Notes: generated by a model from the letters alone, not told the origin. Shown: positions 36,096 to 49,137, counted from the stretch's first letter. The stretch is 64,000 bases of DNA from Bostrychus sinensis (GCA_020698575.1 CM036254.1:32950526-33014525); one strand, 5' to 3'. Translations and numbers: made by a program.

Positions 36096-38591
36096 TAATA
36101 TGGAAAATATATCTGATGTTCAATAACTATGTTGAAAATTGTGATATTCTTTGCAATATTTTAAAAATTAACTATTACAGTTTTTTTCTCTTTTTTTTTG
36201 TGATATATTTAGATACTTGCAATATGGCTATTGCGGTTTTTGATATTGCAATAACAATAATTTGGTGCTATATTCTGCAGCCCTACCATAGAGGTAGAAA
36301 AGTGCAAACTGCAATCAAAAATCCCTTAATTGAACCACTTTATTAACCTAACTTTCAACTAACCATAGCCTATATAATTACTCTCACTAGTGTAATACTT
36401 CACATATTTAGAGACATACAGTACCAAAAGTATACATGCTCTTTGTTTTTGGTCTAAAAAAGGAATGATAATTCTTAAAGTATTCTCTGTATTTTGAATG
36501 TAATTTATTGTGTTTGTTTTGTGTTTTGTTTTGTTTTTTCCAGTCTTGTTGTTTTGTCGTAATTTATAGCCATGTTTACGTGGTAATTTCCATTTACATT
36601 GATTGATTACATGTTAATTGGGTTAGGCACAATATCTCTGACTTCAGCCTGAACCCTTTCAGTCTTTGTTTCTGATCAAGTGGAAACATTGTATTGTTTT
36701 TTGTTTACTTTCATGACCGAATAAACTGAACTGTCTCAGCTAAATGGGTAAGACTCAAACATTGATGCCATTAGCAACGCCTATTTAACTATACTAGCTT
36801 AACACAAAGCACCCCAGGTGTGCTTAAACATCATAGTACATCATAAGAGATTTGAAATGCTGCAAAGCAAAAACACAACTAAAAGTGTGCCTCTGTTGAT
36901 GCTCTGTCCACATAAACAATGCACACAAAGCAGTGAGCAGGTCTCTAAGTGGTTCAGCTGGTTAGTGTGCCTAAATGACCTCATAGTGTCTTCAGAGGGA
37001 TTAGAGGAGGACTCAAAAGTGACTCTTCTGTGTTCAGAGGAGCTAACACCGAGTCAGTGGCCCAACCTCAGAGGAACAGCTCTGGGCCCCACAGCCCTGA
37101 AGGTTCAGAAAATAAATAATTATTAACATGAAGCCAGCAGCTCTCCCCTGTGTATGCACTTTTACATGGTTTAGAGTTCAAAAACTAGTTATTAAAATGC
37201 ATAACCAGTCAACATGTGATTGCAGACTTTAAGACCAATAAAATTTCAGGCAGATCGTCTTTGTTGGTCACTTAATTTTGTGCATGAGCAGTCAACATTC
37301 CTACGCTCCAAGAGTTTGTCATAGTTTTGTGTCCATGCGTGGGTAGTATTCCTTGATCCCAGGCTGTAAGAACAACAAAGGTAATTCATAATTCCATAAT
37401 CAAGTTCTCATCTCAGACTGAGGCCTCTAATCTTCAGTGACACGTGTGGGCCTATAGCACGCTGGTATAGGTCCAGAGCAGATGCAGAGATTTTCAGGCC
37501 TAACACCTGTTTCCAAAGGCATGCTCACACACAGACATCCGGCTCATATCATTCTACATATATGCAGTATCTGTGGCATACCAGCACGTGCTCACAGGGC
37601 GCAGGTGTTTCTGTCAAACCAACAGAGCAACACTGGTAAAGAACAGCTTCAGAAAAGATCATTCAGAGAGGTTTTTCATCACATATGCAGCAAGCTTTAA
37701 AAGTGACGACAAAAAGCACAGAGCTCCATCAAGGCAAATGCTTGCCGTGATAAAAATACTGTGACCACACTGGAACCGCCTACCTTCCAGTTCAGGGGTA
37801 AATGCTCTATCTCATGAGTCACAAGAACCTAACCTCTCATAATGGCAAGAATTCACTAAGAAACTAAACATTTGTTCTGTTATTGACACCTTGTGGCTGG
37901 AGTTAGAATTTTTGGGCCTATCTTGCAATGACACAGAATCTCCAGCCAGTCCTGCATGGAACTATATTGGGCTTATAATCGTTGAATCTGAAAAACAAAA
38001 ATGTGAAACTGAAAGTTCACATTTTAATGTTGAACTCTGAAAAATACATCTGTGAAGACCCTCACTCGTTCAGGGTAATTGTACGGCAACAAAAAGTTAA
38101 AAAAGCTGTCATCTGGATTGGATTTGTAAAAGTTGAAGACATTTTACCTCTAATCCAAGAGGCTTTCTCAATTCTGAAATTGAACTGTAAGAGAGCTGGT
38201 TTATATTCTCCTAGGAAGGAGGGGTTTTGACCTGTTTTGTTGCGATCTGAAAAATACAGAAATGCATTCCAAAAGTTATAATTCTTTTAAAATAAGCAGA
38301 TTTATTATTTAAGGTTACATTTTGTTTACAGTTTCAGTAGTTAAATTGAGGTTTCAGAATTTTATTTTAATGTATTTTTTCTGTTTATTTCACTTTTTTT
38401 TTCTGTTTCAAAGCACTGATCCTTTTCCTTGAAGGCACCGTGAAGGAGGCAGAAACTTAGCCTTCGTTCCCAGGCCGTCACTTACATTTCAACATGCCTC
38501 TCAGCTGTAGCCACGCCCTCAACGCCAAAACAGACTCAAAACTTTTAAACTGAAAAAAATATGATCTGAAGGTGAACAAGATTAAAAAATA
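36096..38591. other. no recognised gene; MITE end near 36285
   Basis: 36150-36285 has ATTGCAATAACAATAATTTG and TTCTGCAGCCCTA, the right end of a TAGGGCTG-type MITE. 37785-37835 is a SINE scrap. Other open frames (36818-37126, 37982-38230) are unsupported. Confidence 0.4.
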
Positions 38592-38599
38592 ATATAATA

Positions 38600-38661
<62 letters not shown>
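38592..38661. repeat. (TAA)n microsatellite
   Basis: About 22 TAA units. The Tyr-rich minus-strand frame across it is an artefact. Confidence 0.95.
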
Positions 38662-38662
<1 letters not shown>

Positions 38663-38989
38663 TGAACTGTAAAAAACATATTTTGAACCTTAAAATAATA
38701 AACCTGCCACTTTTATATAAAAAATGTATCAACATCATTCAAATGACATGACACCAGAGCTTAAGTCTGAATATGATGGGAATTTATTTAGAAAAATATT
38801 GACATTGTAAAAAAATTTAGTGACTAAAGTCTTTAACAATTTTTAGCTTTTCTATTGGTTATGAGGACAACTGGGACATGCTTTGCTGAAACATGAGTGT
38901 TTTTACAGATATGTGTTGGGACATGGAACAAAGAACCTAAAACTGGGACTGTCCTGGTTAAATAGGGACATCTGGTTACCCTACATTAT

Positions 38990-39560
38990 CCACAAATGGA
39001 AAAAAAAAATAGTGGTGAACCTTCCCAGGAGTGGCCTGAGCGTCATCAACGACTCATCAAAGAGGTCACAAAAGAACCAGAACATTTAAAGAACTGCAAG
39101 CCTTCCTAGCCCTAGTTAAGGTCAGTGTCCATAAATCTACAGTAAGAAAGAGACGCGGCAAAAATGTCATCCATGTGAGAGTTTCAAAGTGAAAACCACT
39201 GTTGGACAAAAAGAATACAACTGTATGTCTCACAAAAATAAATAAATAAATAAAAATTCAAAAAACATTTTGATCCCCAAGACCTCTTTTTAGAAGGTGT
39301 GACACTATTCCAACTCTTCTCCATTTGTGGATAATGGCTCTTATCATGGTTTGATGGAGTCCTAAAGCCTTAGAAATGACTTTGTAGCCCTTTACTCACC
39401 TCTCCAAAAACTGTAGTTAATCACAGTTAATTCATGATTCAACAAAGGGTGCATTTACTTTGGCACACAGTCCCAGGTAGGTTTGGAGCTTTTTCCTTTA
39501 ATAAATAAAATTAATTTTAAAAACAGTTGATAAGCTACAATAATCTAGTCTTGGGCTAAC
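38990..39560 (+). mobile_element. Tc1-like transposon remnant, internally deleted
   Basis: 39030-39230 reads in pieces: the ...AAGAACTGCAAGCCTTCCTA, GGTCAGTGTCCATAAATCTA, AAGAAAGAGACGCGGCAAAA and GAAAACCACTGTTGGACAAA series, corresponding to the second HTH region of a fish Tc1 transposase. 39245-39290 (AAAAACATTTTGATCCCCAA) continues it. Most of the catalytic part is missing, and 39440-39510 reads TTTACTTTGGCACACAGTCC and GGTAGGTTTGGAGC, the usual Tc1 3' flank. The middle (39300-39430) reads in the opposite orientation and may be a second Tc1 scrap. Confidence 0.65.
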
Positions 39561-41214
39561 TAGTTTATCATATCATACATTCTCTCTTCCAAGCAATTTC
39601 ACTCCAACAGCAAAAAGATCACAGAGTTCACCTTTGTTTTGCACTTTTTTTTTTAAATGTTCATGTCTATAAGAGGATAAAGGAATATAACATTGAAGAA
39701 AAAGTACCAGTAAGATAATCTAATTGCTCTTGTTCCACTCTTCTCACATCACTCCCACCTCCAGAACAAGGTTTCACTCCATTTGCATAATTCCAAAAAT
39801 GAAAATCCCCTGAGAAAATACCTTTAAACCTTTTTAGTGTCTCTTCTGTCTAATCTCCTGGCCTCCGCTCAGTTCTGTGTGGATATTCTGCAGCAATCAC
39901 ACATCTCTGATCATTAGCGCCTCAGTCCTTCCTCTGTCTCTGTGTCCCGTCGTTCACACACAGAGCAGTGGAAGTCATCTCCTGGTTCTGTTTCACTGAT
40001 CCTTACTGATTAACCCCAGCCCTGCTGTCTCCAGCCTCCTCTATCATTCTTCTATAATGATCAGCCTTTAAAGCTGCAGCTTCACCCCTTTGTGCATTAG
40101 CGTTTTGCAATATCAACCATGCACATCACCAGTTTGTTCTGTATGTCTCATTCACTTTATTTATACACCAACACAACTGATAGAAACAGACTTTAGAAAA
40201 TAAAACAAATAAAAATGTTGTCGTATGATAGTGCAGTACTGTCTAACAAGATAAGTTCATCCAAGTTAAGTCAGTCAAAATAAATTAAGAGTCTTAAGAT
40301 AAAAGGTAAGAAACAATTAGTCAACAGAAAAACATTAGACCTCAGTTCAGTTTTTTATGCGCATAAAATCAAGTATTTCCAGAGTGTAAAATGGCCTACA
40401 GTAAATAGAAAATGCTTATTAATTGTGATTGTGGGATCTAAATGACCCTCTGGGAGAGCGTCTTTGGGCCTACAATACAGTGGGCCCAGGGCCGTTTTTA
40501 GCTTTGTTGGGGCTCTATGCAAGTTGGTGTTTGGGGATCCTAGTTTGCCAAACTACAATGGGGAGATTCCTAATTCTTTAGATGACCCACCAATATGTCA
40601 TCATGATAATCTCTGATTAAAATTAAGCCATTCAAGATAAGTGATGATAATGATAATACAATGATAATACAAAATATCACAAGGAAAATATGAAGAATGC
40701 AACTGCATCTAACTCACATGAGTTAGTAATAATCCACTTAGGGCAAGACTGCATAAGACTTTGTCGATTCTGAAAGTAAACTGGCAAAAGAGCTGAGTTA
40801 TATGCTCCTAGGAAGGAGAAATTTTAGACTTAAAACTAAATTCCATTGGTCGAGTGTGGATAAAAGCCTTAGCCTAGTTTGAGGTCATTAGGTTATGTGT
40901 CCTCTGCTGGAGTGGGGGTCTAAGTGAAACTGTTTAGATCTGGGTTTTAAGAGACTGTTGTAAAAAGATGGAATGTTGTATCTGAGACAACATTTCTGTT
41001 TAACCTCTTATGCAGAGGCTGTTTGGTTTCCTCAAATACTGTTCAGGCCTAGTATTTATTAGTCACTTAATAATTAATAAAAAAATACATAATTAGTGTT
41101 ATCTAAAGCAATAACACACTTCAAAACTGAATGAATTAATTATAAATAATACTAAACTAATGATACGTAGCACATCTCTAAGAAACAACTTCCATAACAT
41201 AATAACATAAACAT
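39561..41214. other. no recognised gene
   Basis: AT-rich DNA. 40480-40530 (GGGCCCAGGGCCGTTTTTAG) resembles a DNA-transposon end but was not paired. Confidence 0.4.
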
Positions 41215-41239
41215 CTGCACAACAATTCTGCACAAATGA

Positions 41240-41520
41240 GTCTAAGACATCGTTTCCACACATGGACTGGCCACCCAAGGGTCCAGACATTAACCCCATT
41301 GAGAATTTTTGGGATGTGCTGGAGAAGACTTTGTGTAGTGGTCCGACTCTCATATCATCAATACAAGAAATAGTGAAAAATGTATGCAACGCTGAATGGA
41401 AATAAATGTGACACTGCAGAAGCTTATCGGAATTATACCACAGCAAACACATGCCACAATCAAAGCTAAACGCAGTCCAATAAAATATTCGTGTGTGACT
41501 TTTTTTTGGCCAGGCAGTTT
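41240..41520 (+). mobile_element. Tc1/mariner-like transposase C-terminal fragment and 3' end
   Basis: Plus strand 41260-41400 reads MDWPPKGPDINPIENFWDVL, then EKTLCSGPTLISSIQEIVKN. The DWP.KSPD(L/I)NPIEN.W block carries the Glu of the DD34E triad. Downstream stops are followed by GACTTTTTTTTGGCCAGGCA, a typical right TIR of this fish Tc1 family. The 5' part is absent. It is a different family from the element at 3.8-5.4 kb. Confidence 0.85.
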
Positions 41521-42362
41521 GGCTGGACAGCTCACAACCTTAACATAGTTCAACAATTGCTCTGACTCTACAATTTAATGTACTGCAACACCATGGATTT
41601 GTATTGCATTAAAAGAGGTGCGGCATAGGGTTTTCACCTATTTTCCACTGTATCAAAATCATAGGCCACACATACTTCATCAACACAGTTATAATTACAT
41701 ATTTGTCTTATTACATAAAGTGGGTAACAGTCAAATCATTTTTCTTAAGTTTTCTTAACAGTTTTTAACCAAACTACAATAAAAAACTCACTTACAATAC
41801 TTTACAATAAGTCAGTTTAGGAAAAGCCAGGCTCATTGAGGAGAAATTACAAAGGAAAGAGAAGTGCTTTAAAGGGCCAAATAGTCAGTTTTATATTTAA
41901 AAAACATGTCTCTAAAATCCATCTGCTACAACACAGTGACAGCCTGACACAAAGGCTTACTGCTGAACAAGGGAATTATATCGCCATCTACAGGCTCCTA
42001 CTGGCACCGCTCACTCTGCTGTGAAGAGGAACTCTGTCTGTCACCCTTCTCACAGTCAGAGCAGCCACAAAGCAATCAGAGTGAGCCCTCTGTCTGCACA
42101 TGTTCTCACTGCTGGATGAGACTCGAGCTGGAGCTGGTGGTGTGGGGGTCACTTCAGCAGCATGCATGACCGTTAGCAGCAGGGGCCAGGGGGAGGGGGG
42201 AGAGAGAGTGGAGAGGACAGAGGAGCAACACCGACACAAACACACAAAACACACACTCATGTTCAGAGAGCATGCAACAACAGCTCCACAACAACAAAAC
42301 AAAGTATTCGAGATAGAGAGAAAAACAGCACTCACACAACATAAGAAAAATATGGTTCTTAC
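41521..42362. other. gfra1 intron 3 next to exon 3; no recognised feature
   Basis: 42100-42340 is purine-rich and GC-richer than its surroundings, with open frames on both strands and no domain. It lies just downstream of the exon 3 donor. Confidence 0.45.
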
Positions 42363-42443
42363 CTAGGATTGGAGCGAGGCGGAAAATGTCTGAGAGCCGA
42401 CTGTTGACGGGTTCGTAGGGAGAGTCCTCCAGGAAATCATTAC
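42363..42443 (-). CDS. gfra1: gfra1 coding exon 3: linker between domains D1 and D2
   Basis: Minus-strand exon of 81 bp with acceptor TTCTTTCTTCAG and donor GTAAGA, phase 1 at both ends. Joined to exon 2 it reads GNDFLEDSPYEPVNSRLSDI followed by FRLAPIL. The EDSPYEPVNSRLSDIFR block is a hallmark of GFRA1/GFRA2. GND after LQ matches GFRA1. In mammals the next exon is a 15-bp alternatively spliced one; neither it nor the following large cysteine-rich exon was found in 1-42362, so intron 3 probably runs off the window. The exon is too short to appear in a length-filtered ORF scan; it was found by reading the minus strand for the expected continuation of exon 2. Confidence 0.95.
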   Translation of the reverse strand, partial: VMISWRTLPTNPSTVGSQTFSASLQS

Positions 42444-42511
42444 CTGAAGAAAGAATAGGCCTTTAGCTATTTTGTGGTGAATGAAATTCCTCTTTATGAT
42501 AATGAAAGTTT

Positions 42512-42615
42512 TTAACCCTCAGGTCCTCCTTTAAAAAATCTGATTCTTCCTCTTTAGGTCACTGCGTCACATTTAAAAATATAAAACATGAAGAAAAAAA
42601 CTTAAAACATTAACC
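42512..42615. repeat. end of a TTAA-type DNA repeat
   Basis: It begins TTAACCCTCAGGTCCTCCTT and continues TAAAAAATCTGATTCTTCC and GGTCACTGCGTCACA. This matches the reverse complement of 44640-44735. TTAA at the edge suggests a piggyBac-like element, but the class is not proven. Confidence 0.5.
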
Positions 42616-42739
42616 CCTGTCCTCATCATACATACCTAAAATTTATTTATTTTTATATTTTTAACCTCCCGAATGCCAGTTTGTTTATATAATTCCACAT
42701 GTTTGTAAATAAAACATGAATTATTTATTGTTTTGTTTT

Positions 42740-42752
42740 TGTGTGTGTGTGC

Positions 42753-42788
<36 letters not shown>

Positions 42789-42960
42789 GTGTGTGTGTGT
42801 GTGAATGTGTGTGTAGGTGTGTGTGTGTGTGTGTGTGAGTGTGTGTGTGTGTGTGTGTGTGAGTGTGTGTGTGTGTGTGTGCGTGTGTGTGTGTGTGTGT
42901 GTGTGCGTGTGTGTGTGTAGGTGTGTGTGTGTGTGTGAGTGTGTGTGTGTGTGTGTGTGC
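42740..42960. repeat. (TG)n microsatellite with interruptions, about 220 bp
   Basis: Long TG tract with TAGG, AATG, GAG and GCG interruptions that recur. It directly abuts a LINE 3' end. Confidence 0.95.
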
Positions 42961-43060
42961 AGGGATTACCAGTCCCGGAGAGGTCAATGATTAGCCCTAA
43001 CACTGATTTTAATACATTTTTACTTTAGATTTTGAGGTTTTTGTTTGTGTATTTTTTAGC
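42961..43060 (-). mobile_element. LINE 3' UTR stub
   Basis: The reverse complement reads ATCAGTGTTAGGGCTAATCA, TTGACCTCTCCGGGACTGGT and AATCCCTGC, then (CA)n. It matches the 3' end of the LINE at 18590-19600. No coding remains. Confidence 0.8.
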
Positions 43061-44035
43061 CTCTGACTGACAGAGTTAAAGGAATTAACATGATTTATAA
43101 CATTTCTGTATTGCAATGGCAGTAGGGTGAAAATAACTGATTTTAATTTAAGTCAATGGGACCAAAAAGGGCTTAAGTTTTTTTGTTTTTGTTTTGTTTT
43201 TTATCTAGACTGCAGAATTTTGTTTGTTTGTTTGTTTGTTTGTGTTTTGTTTTTGTTTTTCAGTTGTGTGAAGATCTTTGCCAAATATCACCACCCTAGC
43301 ATAAGAAATGCCAAAAGGGGCCAGGGGCCTGAGGGGGGAACAGATTTGTCTTAAGCAAGACTTTTGTACAACCAGACCTGATATGTTTCTATCATGTTCA
43401 TGTTCTTGTGTTTTTCATAGTTTGGTTACAGTCTGATTGACCAAATAATATGTGGATATAAAGAATGTAAAGGCTGAGCACATGGAAGAGTTTAACATTA
43501 CAAAGCATTACTGATATGTACATTGCATGTAAAATGCATCCATTCACTCGCGCCTTGATTCAAGTGTATTAAGGGTCAATTAATATGAAATTTGGAAGGA
43601 CGCTGAGAAAGTCAACTTCAATGCAATAAGCTACAGCAGAGAAAAATGTTTACTTATTTTTAGAAATAAATATATATTTCTTTCTTGTATATCTTGCATA
43701 ATACATTTATCAACAGAAGTAATGTCTGCAGCACAGAGACAGTTCAACTGTACAATGTTTGTGACGTTTAATGTTAATAAAAGGAGGGTTAGGGTAATGA
43801 GTGAATGAGTTGCCCACTCACTATCTACTGAACAAACACAAGTATTTACATGTCATGGACAAGAATCTCTATTAAGTCCAGTAATTTGCTATAAACTTAT
43901 AATACAATATCTTAACTGGTAAACACTAGCATTAACTGAACATAATGAAACTTAAACAGTTCCGATCCAATGCTGTGTTGCTATAATGAAATGTCAACGT
44001 TTAAGCACTCATCTTAACAATGATCAACTACACTT

Positions 44036-44735
44036 AACCCTCCTGTTGTCCTTAGGGACCTGAATGAAATCTATGTTTTTATTTATTTAACTGTCAGAGG
44101 TCTGTTGGCCCCTAAATTCTAAAGCAAAGAGAAAAATATGTAGTAATGGGTTGGACTGAAGTACGACTATTAAGGACTAAAGGTGTGGCTCAAAACAATT
44201 TATGCTGTATACTTTAAAGGGTCTAGATTATATGTTTTAATCTCTGTCACTTTACACCTACAACCTTTAAAAACATTATCTGACTAAAAGAAAATGTTTC
44301 TGCAGAGTGCAGCTCTGTGGTGCACTTTTGGACAGATACAACGATATACGTATGTTCACTTCCTTAAACTTTTTGTATGATGCCATTTTCTACTAGGAAC
44401 AAACCATTTGGATCTCACAGACAGGAAGTGCAGGATTACTTAAGTATACAGCATAAAGTGTAAATACATTTTGTGTCGCACCTTGAGTCTTACTTCAGTC
44501 CAACCCATTACCACATTTCTTTCCTTTGTTTTAGAATGTGGGGCCATTTGGGACCTGATACACATAAAAAGATATATTAGGCACATTGGTGATAAATGGA
44601 CATTTAAAGGCATATCAAAAATCTGAAGATTGTTTCTTAATTTTTTATATTTTTAATTGTGACCCAGTGACCTAAAAGAGCTTTAAGAGGAAGAACATGA
44701 TTTTTTAAAGGAGGGCCTGAGGGCTGAGGTTTATA
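44036..44735. mobile_element. MITE-like element with long inverted arms, possibly piggyBac-type
   Basis: The left arm (about 44110-44215) and right arm (about 44440-44545) are imperfect reverse complements; both carry GTAATGGGTTGGACTGAAGT (right arm as ACTTCAGTCCAACCCATTAC) and ATGCTGTATACTT. The outer left edge is TTAACCCTCCTGTTGTCC, and the outer right edge has AAAGGAGGGCCTGAGGG. No transposase is present. Confidence 0.6.
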
Positions 44736-45889
44736 TTTACACTGTGGATCATTTACTTGTTACTGCACAGTACTGAGATGCATCATGGCAGTATCTGGCC
44801 ATCCCTCTCCATCCCCACTGTCCCATGTATAGATGTTGCTCTTTTGTTTACCATCCCTTACCCCCTCACCCCGGTGCTCCATGTGACACTGGCTATTGGG
44901 GTCAGTCGATATCCACTCTGGCACAGGCCCCACGCTTGATTAGGCAGGTTGGTCAGCTGGGACGCACCACTGGATGTCCACTGGCTGGTGATGGCTGGAC
45001 GCGGTTTGGGCACTGAGACACCCCACCCCCACCCCACCCAGTCACTGCTATGATCCGCACTTGAAGATAGTAGAGCCATCGCTAAGGGCCCTCACGCTCC
45101 ATTAGCTTCAGCTTCAGGGAAAGTGATTGAGGAGGTCAAAAAGACGATGTTTGGCTTGATGGGGCCCGTGGCTGGAGACCAATTCAGGGGCCAAATTTGA
45201 ATGATTTTTTATGATGCTATTGGGCAGCTAGTGTATATAGAGCTTTGTGCCACTTTGGAAGAGTGTTGTTGTAGTGTGCGTGTGTGGGGGAGGGGGAGTG
45301 AAAGGCAAAAAAGGCTGGGCCCTCAGTGGGACAGTGGGAGGGGCTTATTATTACACCCGTACAGAAAGAAATATTGTCTTTTAACCATACTACTTATTTT
45401 TCTCTTTGGCAGAGTAAATAAAAATAGTTACTCAAGAAACAAGTGTGCACAGATTAAACTATCTCTACAGAGAATTTGGATACATGGTTATGATTAGTTG
45501 GAGAGGTTCCAAACATACTTCACTAAAAAAACTTAAACTGTACAGAAATAGTACAGTGAAAGCCTGTCAGGATCTATGAGGAAAGGGGGTCAAAATAACC
45601 CATAACAGTTCAGAGAAAGTGTTTTAAACTCTGTACTTTGTTTACAAGGGCGTGCTATAATGGTATCTAATGCAACTAAAGTGGCCCAGGATTTAGTAAA
45701 CATTACTTAGGCCTATGATTAATAATTAGCATTGATTACACTATGTCAGCTGATGACTTAAGTCTCTAGTAACATAATATGTCCACTAATACTATATGTA
45801 TTTCCAAATAAATCTGGTAAATAAATCTGTCCACATTAGGATGTTTCTCAGTGTTTATAGAAACTGCACACAATTTGTCTACTGCATAT

Positions 45890-45930
45890 GTCTAATAATA
45901 ATAATAATAATAACAATAACAATAATAATA
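45890..45930. repeat. (TAA)n/(CAATAA)n tract before array A
   Basis: TAA and CAA triplets run straight into the first array A unit. The same kind of tract sits at every unit junction. Confidence 0.9.
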
Positions 45931-47529
45931 AATATAGCCGCAAGCGGCGATGGTAGGCCCTCGCCTGCCGCGCCCGGAGCAGGGGCAGATTTGCCAAAAC
46001 TTGCCAAATTTTTAGATGTGGCTCTTTAAAAATTTACCAAATGTGAGATAATTCTGTGGCTCCTTAGGTTTCCATTGTATAGGATTCCCTTTGGAATATA
46101 ATGGGGAGTTTCTGACATTGCCGTGGCAAAACCGTACAAAGTAAAGCATGAGCCCAATTGACTTTTTTCATTGTTGTGAGCTGATGGTTTTCTCTGCCAA
46201 ATTTCGTACATTTCCAATAAACTTTATTTTTGCCCTTCCATAGGGATTTTTGCCTCACTCTGCAGGGGGCGCTATTGCAGCAATTGGCATTTTTTCTTCT
46301 TTCATGCCCATAGGTCCATGGAGTAAATAAGTGATTAAAATTTGGTCCAGTTTGGGCTCTGCATGTGTGAGTTAGAACAAATTAGGGGTTGTTAGCGAGC
46401 CACAGAATAAACCTGAAATTTGGGGCTGTGCTGTGTCAACACCGTTTAATATTCTACAAAACCTTCAACAACTTTTGGTCAGACGCCTCTCCACATGATG
46501 TTGACAAAATTTGAGGTCATTTACTTAAACGCCCTCAGACGAGTTTGTTAAAATGTGAAGGCTGCAAATCAGGGGGTCACATGATCAATCCAAGATGGCC
46601 GACTTCCGGTTGGTCAGGGGGCGTGGCCACAATATAATTTTTTGTTTGTATGGACGTGAAGCATATGTGTACCAAATTTCATTAGGCTCCGTCAAAGTAA
46701 GCGCTGGGACGTCCCATTGGCTGAACTTAATATTTGGGGCATCACCATGGCAACAGGATGAAAGATGGGGTGGGGCCATCATTGACTTTTTTGATGAAGG
46801 TCATGTGACAAATAAGTGTACCAACTTTCGTTAGTGTACGATAAAGTTTATTTTTATCGTCCCATACAAATTTATATTTTGCTCTCTAGGGGGCGCTATC
46901 GCGCCCATTGTGAATAATCACATATTAATCTGTTCAGGGCTTGGGACTCCACCGACGATTAAAATTTGAGAGAAATCGGTCAAGATATGTGGGAGTTATG
47001 ACACTTTGAAGGGTGTCGGCGAGCCACAAAAACGACGCCAAAATTTGTCGCGTCGCCACGGCAACACCGTTTAATATTCTACAAAACCTTGAACAACTTT
47101 TAATGTCCCACTTGTCTAGATGATGTGGAGCGATTTTGGTGTCGCTGGGTTAAACGCACTAGGACGAGTTCGTTAAAGTATGAGAGGAGGAAATGGCGCC
47201 TCCGACGCCGGGTTACATGATCAATCCAATATGGCCGACTTCCTGTTGGTTGCCTAGCAACAGCTCAATATAATTTTTTGTTTGGTCCGACATGACCAAT
47301 CATTGACCTGAATTTCATTCGTCTACGACGAACTTGACTTTTGGCTCTTTCCATAGGGGTGTTACTCTAGGGGGCGCTGTCGCGCCCCTTTTTTGTCATT
47401 GTTTGAAATTTACATAAATTATCAAATTTTTCGCCGGGTTGGCACTGCGTGCCAATTTTTGTGACTTTTCGTTCACGGCAAGTGACCTAAAAATGCGATT
47501 TCGGAGTCAGAAGAAAAAGAATAATAATA
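45931..47529. repeat. array A copy 1
   Basis: The most distinct of the first three copies: it has CCGACGCCGGGTTAC near 47200, TTCATTCGTCTACGACG near 47320 and GGAGTCAGAAGAAAAAG at its end, where copies 2 and 3 differ. Confidence 0.9.
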
Positions 47530-49137
47530 AATATAGCCGCAAGCGGCGATGGTAGGCCCTCGCCTGCCGCGCCCGGAGCTGGGGCAGATTTGCCAAAACT
47601 TGCCAAATTTTTAGTTGTGGCTCTTTAAAAATTTACCAAATGTGACAGAATTCAGTGGCTCCATAGGATTCCATTGTATAGGATTCCCATTGGAATATAA
47701 TGGGGAGTTTCTGACATTGCCGTGGCAAAACCGTACAAGGTAAAGCACAAGTCCCTATTGACTTTTTTCATTGTTGTGAGCTGATGGATTTCTCTGCCAA
47801 ATTTCGCGCATTTTCAATATACTTTATTTTTGCCCTTCCATAGGGATTTTTGCCTCACTCTGCAGGGGGCGCTATTGCAGCAATTGGCATTTTTTCTTCT
47901 TTCATGCCCATAGGTCCATGGAGTAAATAAGTGATTAAAATTTGATCCACTTTGGGCTCTGCATGTGTGAGTTATAACAAATTAGGGGTTGTTAGCGAGC
48001 CACAGAATAAACATGAAATTTAGGGGCTGTGCTGTGGCAACACCGTTTAATATTCTACAAAACCTTCAACAACTTTTGGTCAGACGCCTCTCCAGATGAT
48101 GTTGACAAAATTTGAGGTCATTTACTTAAACGCCCTCAGACGAGTTCGTTAAAATGTGAAGGCTGCAAATCAGGGGGTCACACGATCAATCCAAGATGGC
48201 CGACTTCCGGTTGGTCAGGGGGCGTGGCCACAATATAATTTTTTGTTCGTATAGGACATCAAGCACATGTGTACTAAATTTCATTAGGCTCCGTCAAAGT
48301 AAGTGCTGGGACGTCCCATTGGCTGAAGTGGATATTTGGGGCATCACCATGGCAACAGGAGAGGAGATGGGGTGGGGCCATCATTGACTTTTTTGATCAG
48401 CATCATGGGATAGATATGTGTCTACCAAATTTCGTTAGCGTATGATAAAGTTTATTTTTATCGTCCCATACAAATTTGAATTTTGCTCTCTAGGGGGCGC
48501 TATCGCGCCCATTGTGAACATTCACATAGTAATCTGTTTAGGGCTTGGGACTCCACCAACGATTAAAATTTGAGAGAAATCGGTCAAGATATGTGCGAAC
48601 TATGATACTTTGAAGGGTGTCGGCGAGCCACAAAAACGACGCCAAAATTTGTCGCGTCACCACGGCAACACCGTTTAATATTCTACAAAACCTTGAACAA
48701 CTTTTAATGTCCCACTTGTCTAGATGATGTGGAGCGATTTTGGTGTCGCTGGGTTAAACGCCCTAGGACGAGTTCGTTAAAGTACGAGAGGAGGAAATGA
48801 CGCCTCCGGTGCAGGGTCACATGATCAATCCAATATGGCCGACTTCCTGTTGGTTGCCTAGCAACAGCTCAATATAATTTTTTGTTTGGTCCGACATGAC
48901 CAATCATTGACCTGAATTTTGTTCGTCTATGACGAACTTGACTTTTGGGTCTTTCCATAGGGGTGTTACTCTAGGGGGCGCTGTCGCGCCCCTTTTTTGT
49001 CATTGTTTGAAATTTACATAAATTATCAAATTTTTCGCCGGGCTGGCACTGCGTGCCAATTTTTGTGAGTTTTCGTTCATGGCAAGTGACCTAAAAATGC
49101 GATTTCGGGGACAGAAAAAAAAAGAATAATAATAATA
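47530..49137. repeat. array A copy 2
   Basis: It carries CCGGTGCAGGGTCAC near 48810 and GGGGACAGAAAAAAAAAG at its end, shared with copy 3. Confidence 0.9.

Noticed and set aside
42725..43003. His/Thr-rich open frames of about 90 codons
   Set aside because: Translations of a (TG)n microsatellite.
44757..45497. Several overlapping frames in a GC-richer patch of intron 2
   Set aside because: No domain, splice pair or strand bias; probably a decayed repeat that I cannot name.
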